Assembly (NCBI RefSeq): GCF_001723305.1
Contig: NZ_LPWF01000026.1
Span: 121,687-185,686 of the forward strand
Length of the DNA: 64,000 nt
Direction: 5' to 3'
Source: Methyloceanibacter superfactus
GTDB taxonomy: Bacteria > Pseudomonadota > Alphaproteobacteria > Rhizobiales > Methyloligellaceae
Part shown: positions 63,945 through 64,000 of the stretch, piece by piece
How the letters are laid out: each line of letters starts with the position of its first letter
How positions within the stretch are numbered: position 1 is the first letter of the stretch
Translations under genes and position numbers: made by a program
Notes under the pieces: generated by a model
Seen by the model: the letters and a program-made list of their open reading frames with translations, nothing else
Told to the model about the DNA's origin: nothing
Databases searched by the model: none

Positions 63945-64000
63945 CTAGAAGAAGCGTTCGAGGACGTAAATAGTGTCGCCGGGCTGGACGGGATAATCGG
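63945..64000 (-). CDS. Polysaccharide export protein (Wza-like), C-terminal end only
   Basis: The last 56 bases encode, on the minus strand, DYPVQPGDTIYVLERFF and a TAG. This is the usual ending of outer-membrane polysaccharide export (SLBB-containing) lipoproteins, in which PGD(V/T)IYV-x-ERFF is conserved. It converges on the channel gene with 17 bases between stops. The rest lies outside the window. Confidence 0.7.
   Translation of the reverse strand, partial: DYPVQPGDTIYVLERFF

Noticed and set aside
1..64000. tRNA, rRNA, insertion sequences, integrase and attachment sites
   Set aside because: Looked for and not seen; no transposase or integrase-like frame and no terminal repeats were recognised.

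Overview
The window looks like a chromosomal segment of a high-GC alphaproteobacterium, probably Hyphomicrobiales or a relative. The evidence is the base composition, an LspL-type UDP-glucuronate 4-epimerase, a DUF6600 protein with a Lys/Ala tail, and a small prophage block of a kind I associate with that group. This placement is inference; no rRNA or other phylogenetic marker is present.

Positions 1-49.7 kb form a very large surface polysaccharide locus. From left to right: (a) 1-6.3 kb, minus strand: a non-hydrolysing UDP-GlcNAc 2-epimerase cut by the window edge, three tandem SDR epimerases, a GT4 and a sulfotransferase. (b) 6.7-8.4 kb: an ABC-exporter-like membrane protein whose nucleotide-binding domain has lost its ATPase motifs. 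(c) 8.4-16.5 kb, minus: asparagine synthase, methyltransferase, two-domain glycosyltransferase, methyltransferase, GT4. (d) 16.7-26.2 kb: a secreted beta-propeller-like protein, a coiled-coil glycosyltransferase, an unknown protein, a stand-alone relative of the two-domain GT, a deacetylase-like protein, a methyltransferase, a second sulfotransferase and a GT-D protein. (e) 26.5-33.3 kb: a WbpP/TviC-type epimerase, a GT-B transferase, a NeuB-type nonulosonate synthase, a pyruvyltransferase, and convergently a fused CMP-nonulosonate cytidylyltransferase/PseG-like protein. (f) 33.4-49.7 kb: a GT2, an O-acyltransferase, a methyltransferase, LspL, UDP-glucose dehydrogenase, a TPR-GT2, an FAD oxidoreductase, a TviB/WbpO dehydrogenase, a secreted beta-helix protein, a GT4 and a GT4 remnant with an internal deletion. 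Together these suggest an acidic glycan with uronic acids and a nonulosonic acid, decorated with sulfate, acetyl, pyruvyl, methyl and possibly amide groups.

Positions 49.8-53.4 kb hold a prophage remnant: a five-gene minus-strand block (small-terminase-like HTH, unknown, membrane protein, Rad52 fused to an HNH-like domain, Gp157) facing an XRE repressor across an operator-like switch. ManC follows at 53.4-54.8 kb. Positions 55-58.9 kb carry secreted proteins: DUF6600 with a Lys/Ala tail, small Cys-rich proteins, a chagasin-type protease inhibitor and two paralogous Cys-rich proteins. Positions 59-63.9 kb carry an RND efflux adaptor and pump and a small potassium-channel-like protein. The last 56 bases encode the end of a Wza-type polysaccharide export protein, so the glycan locus probably continues.

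About twenty genes appear broken, but nearly all are restored by adding or removing a single base, mostly one G or C in a short run. I treat this as a sequencing or assembly artefact and give reconstructed genes, each marked with its frameshift. No tRNA, rRNA, CRISPR array, insertion sequence or integrase was seen.
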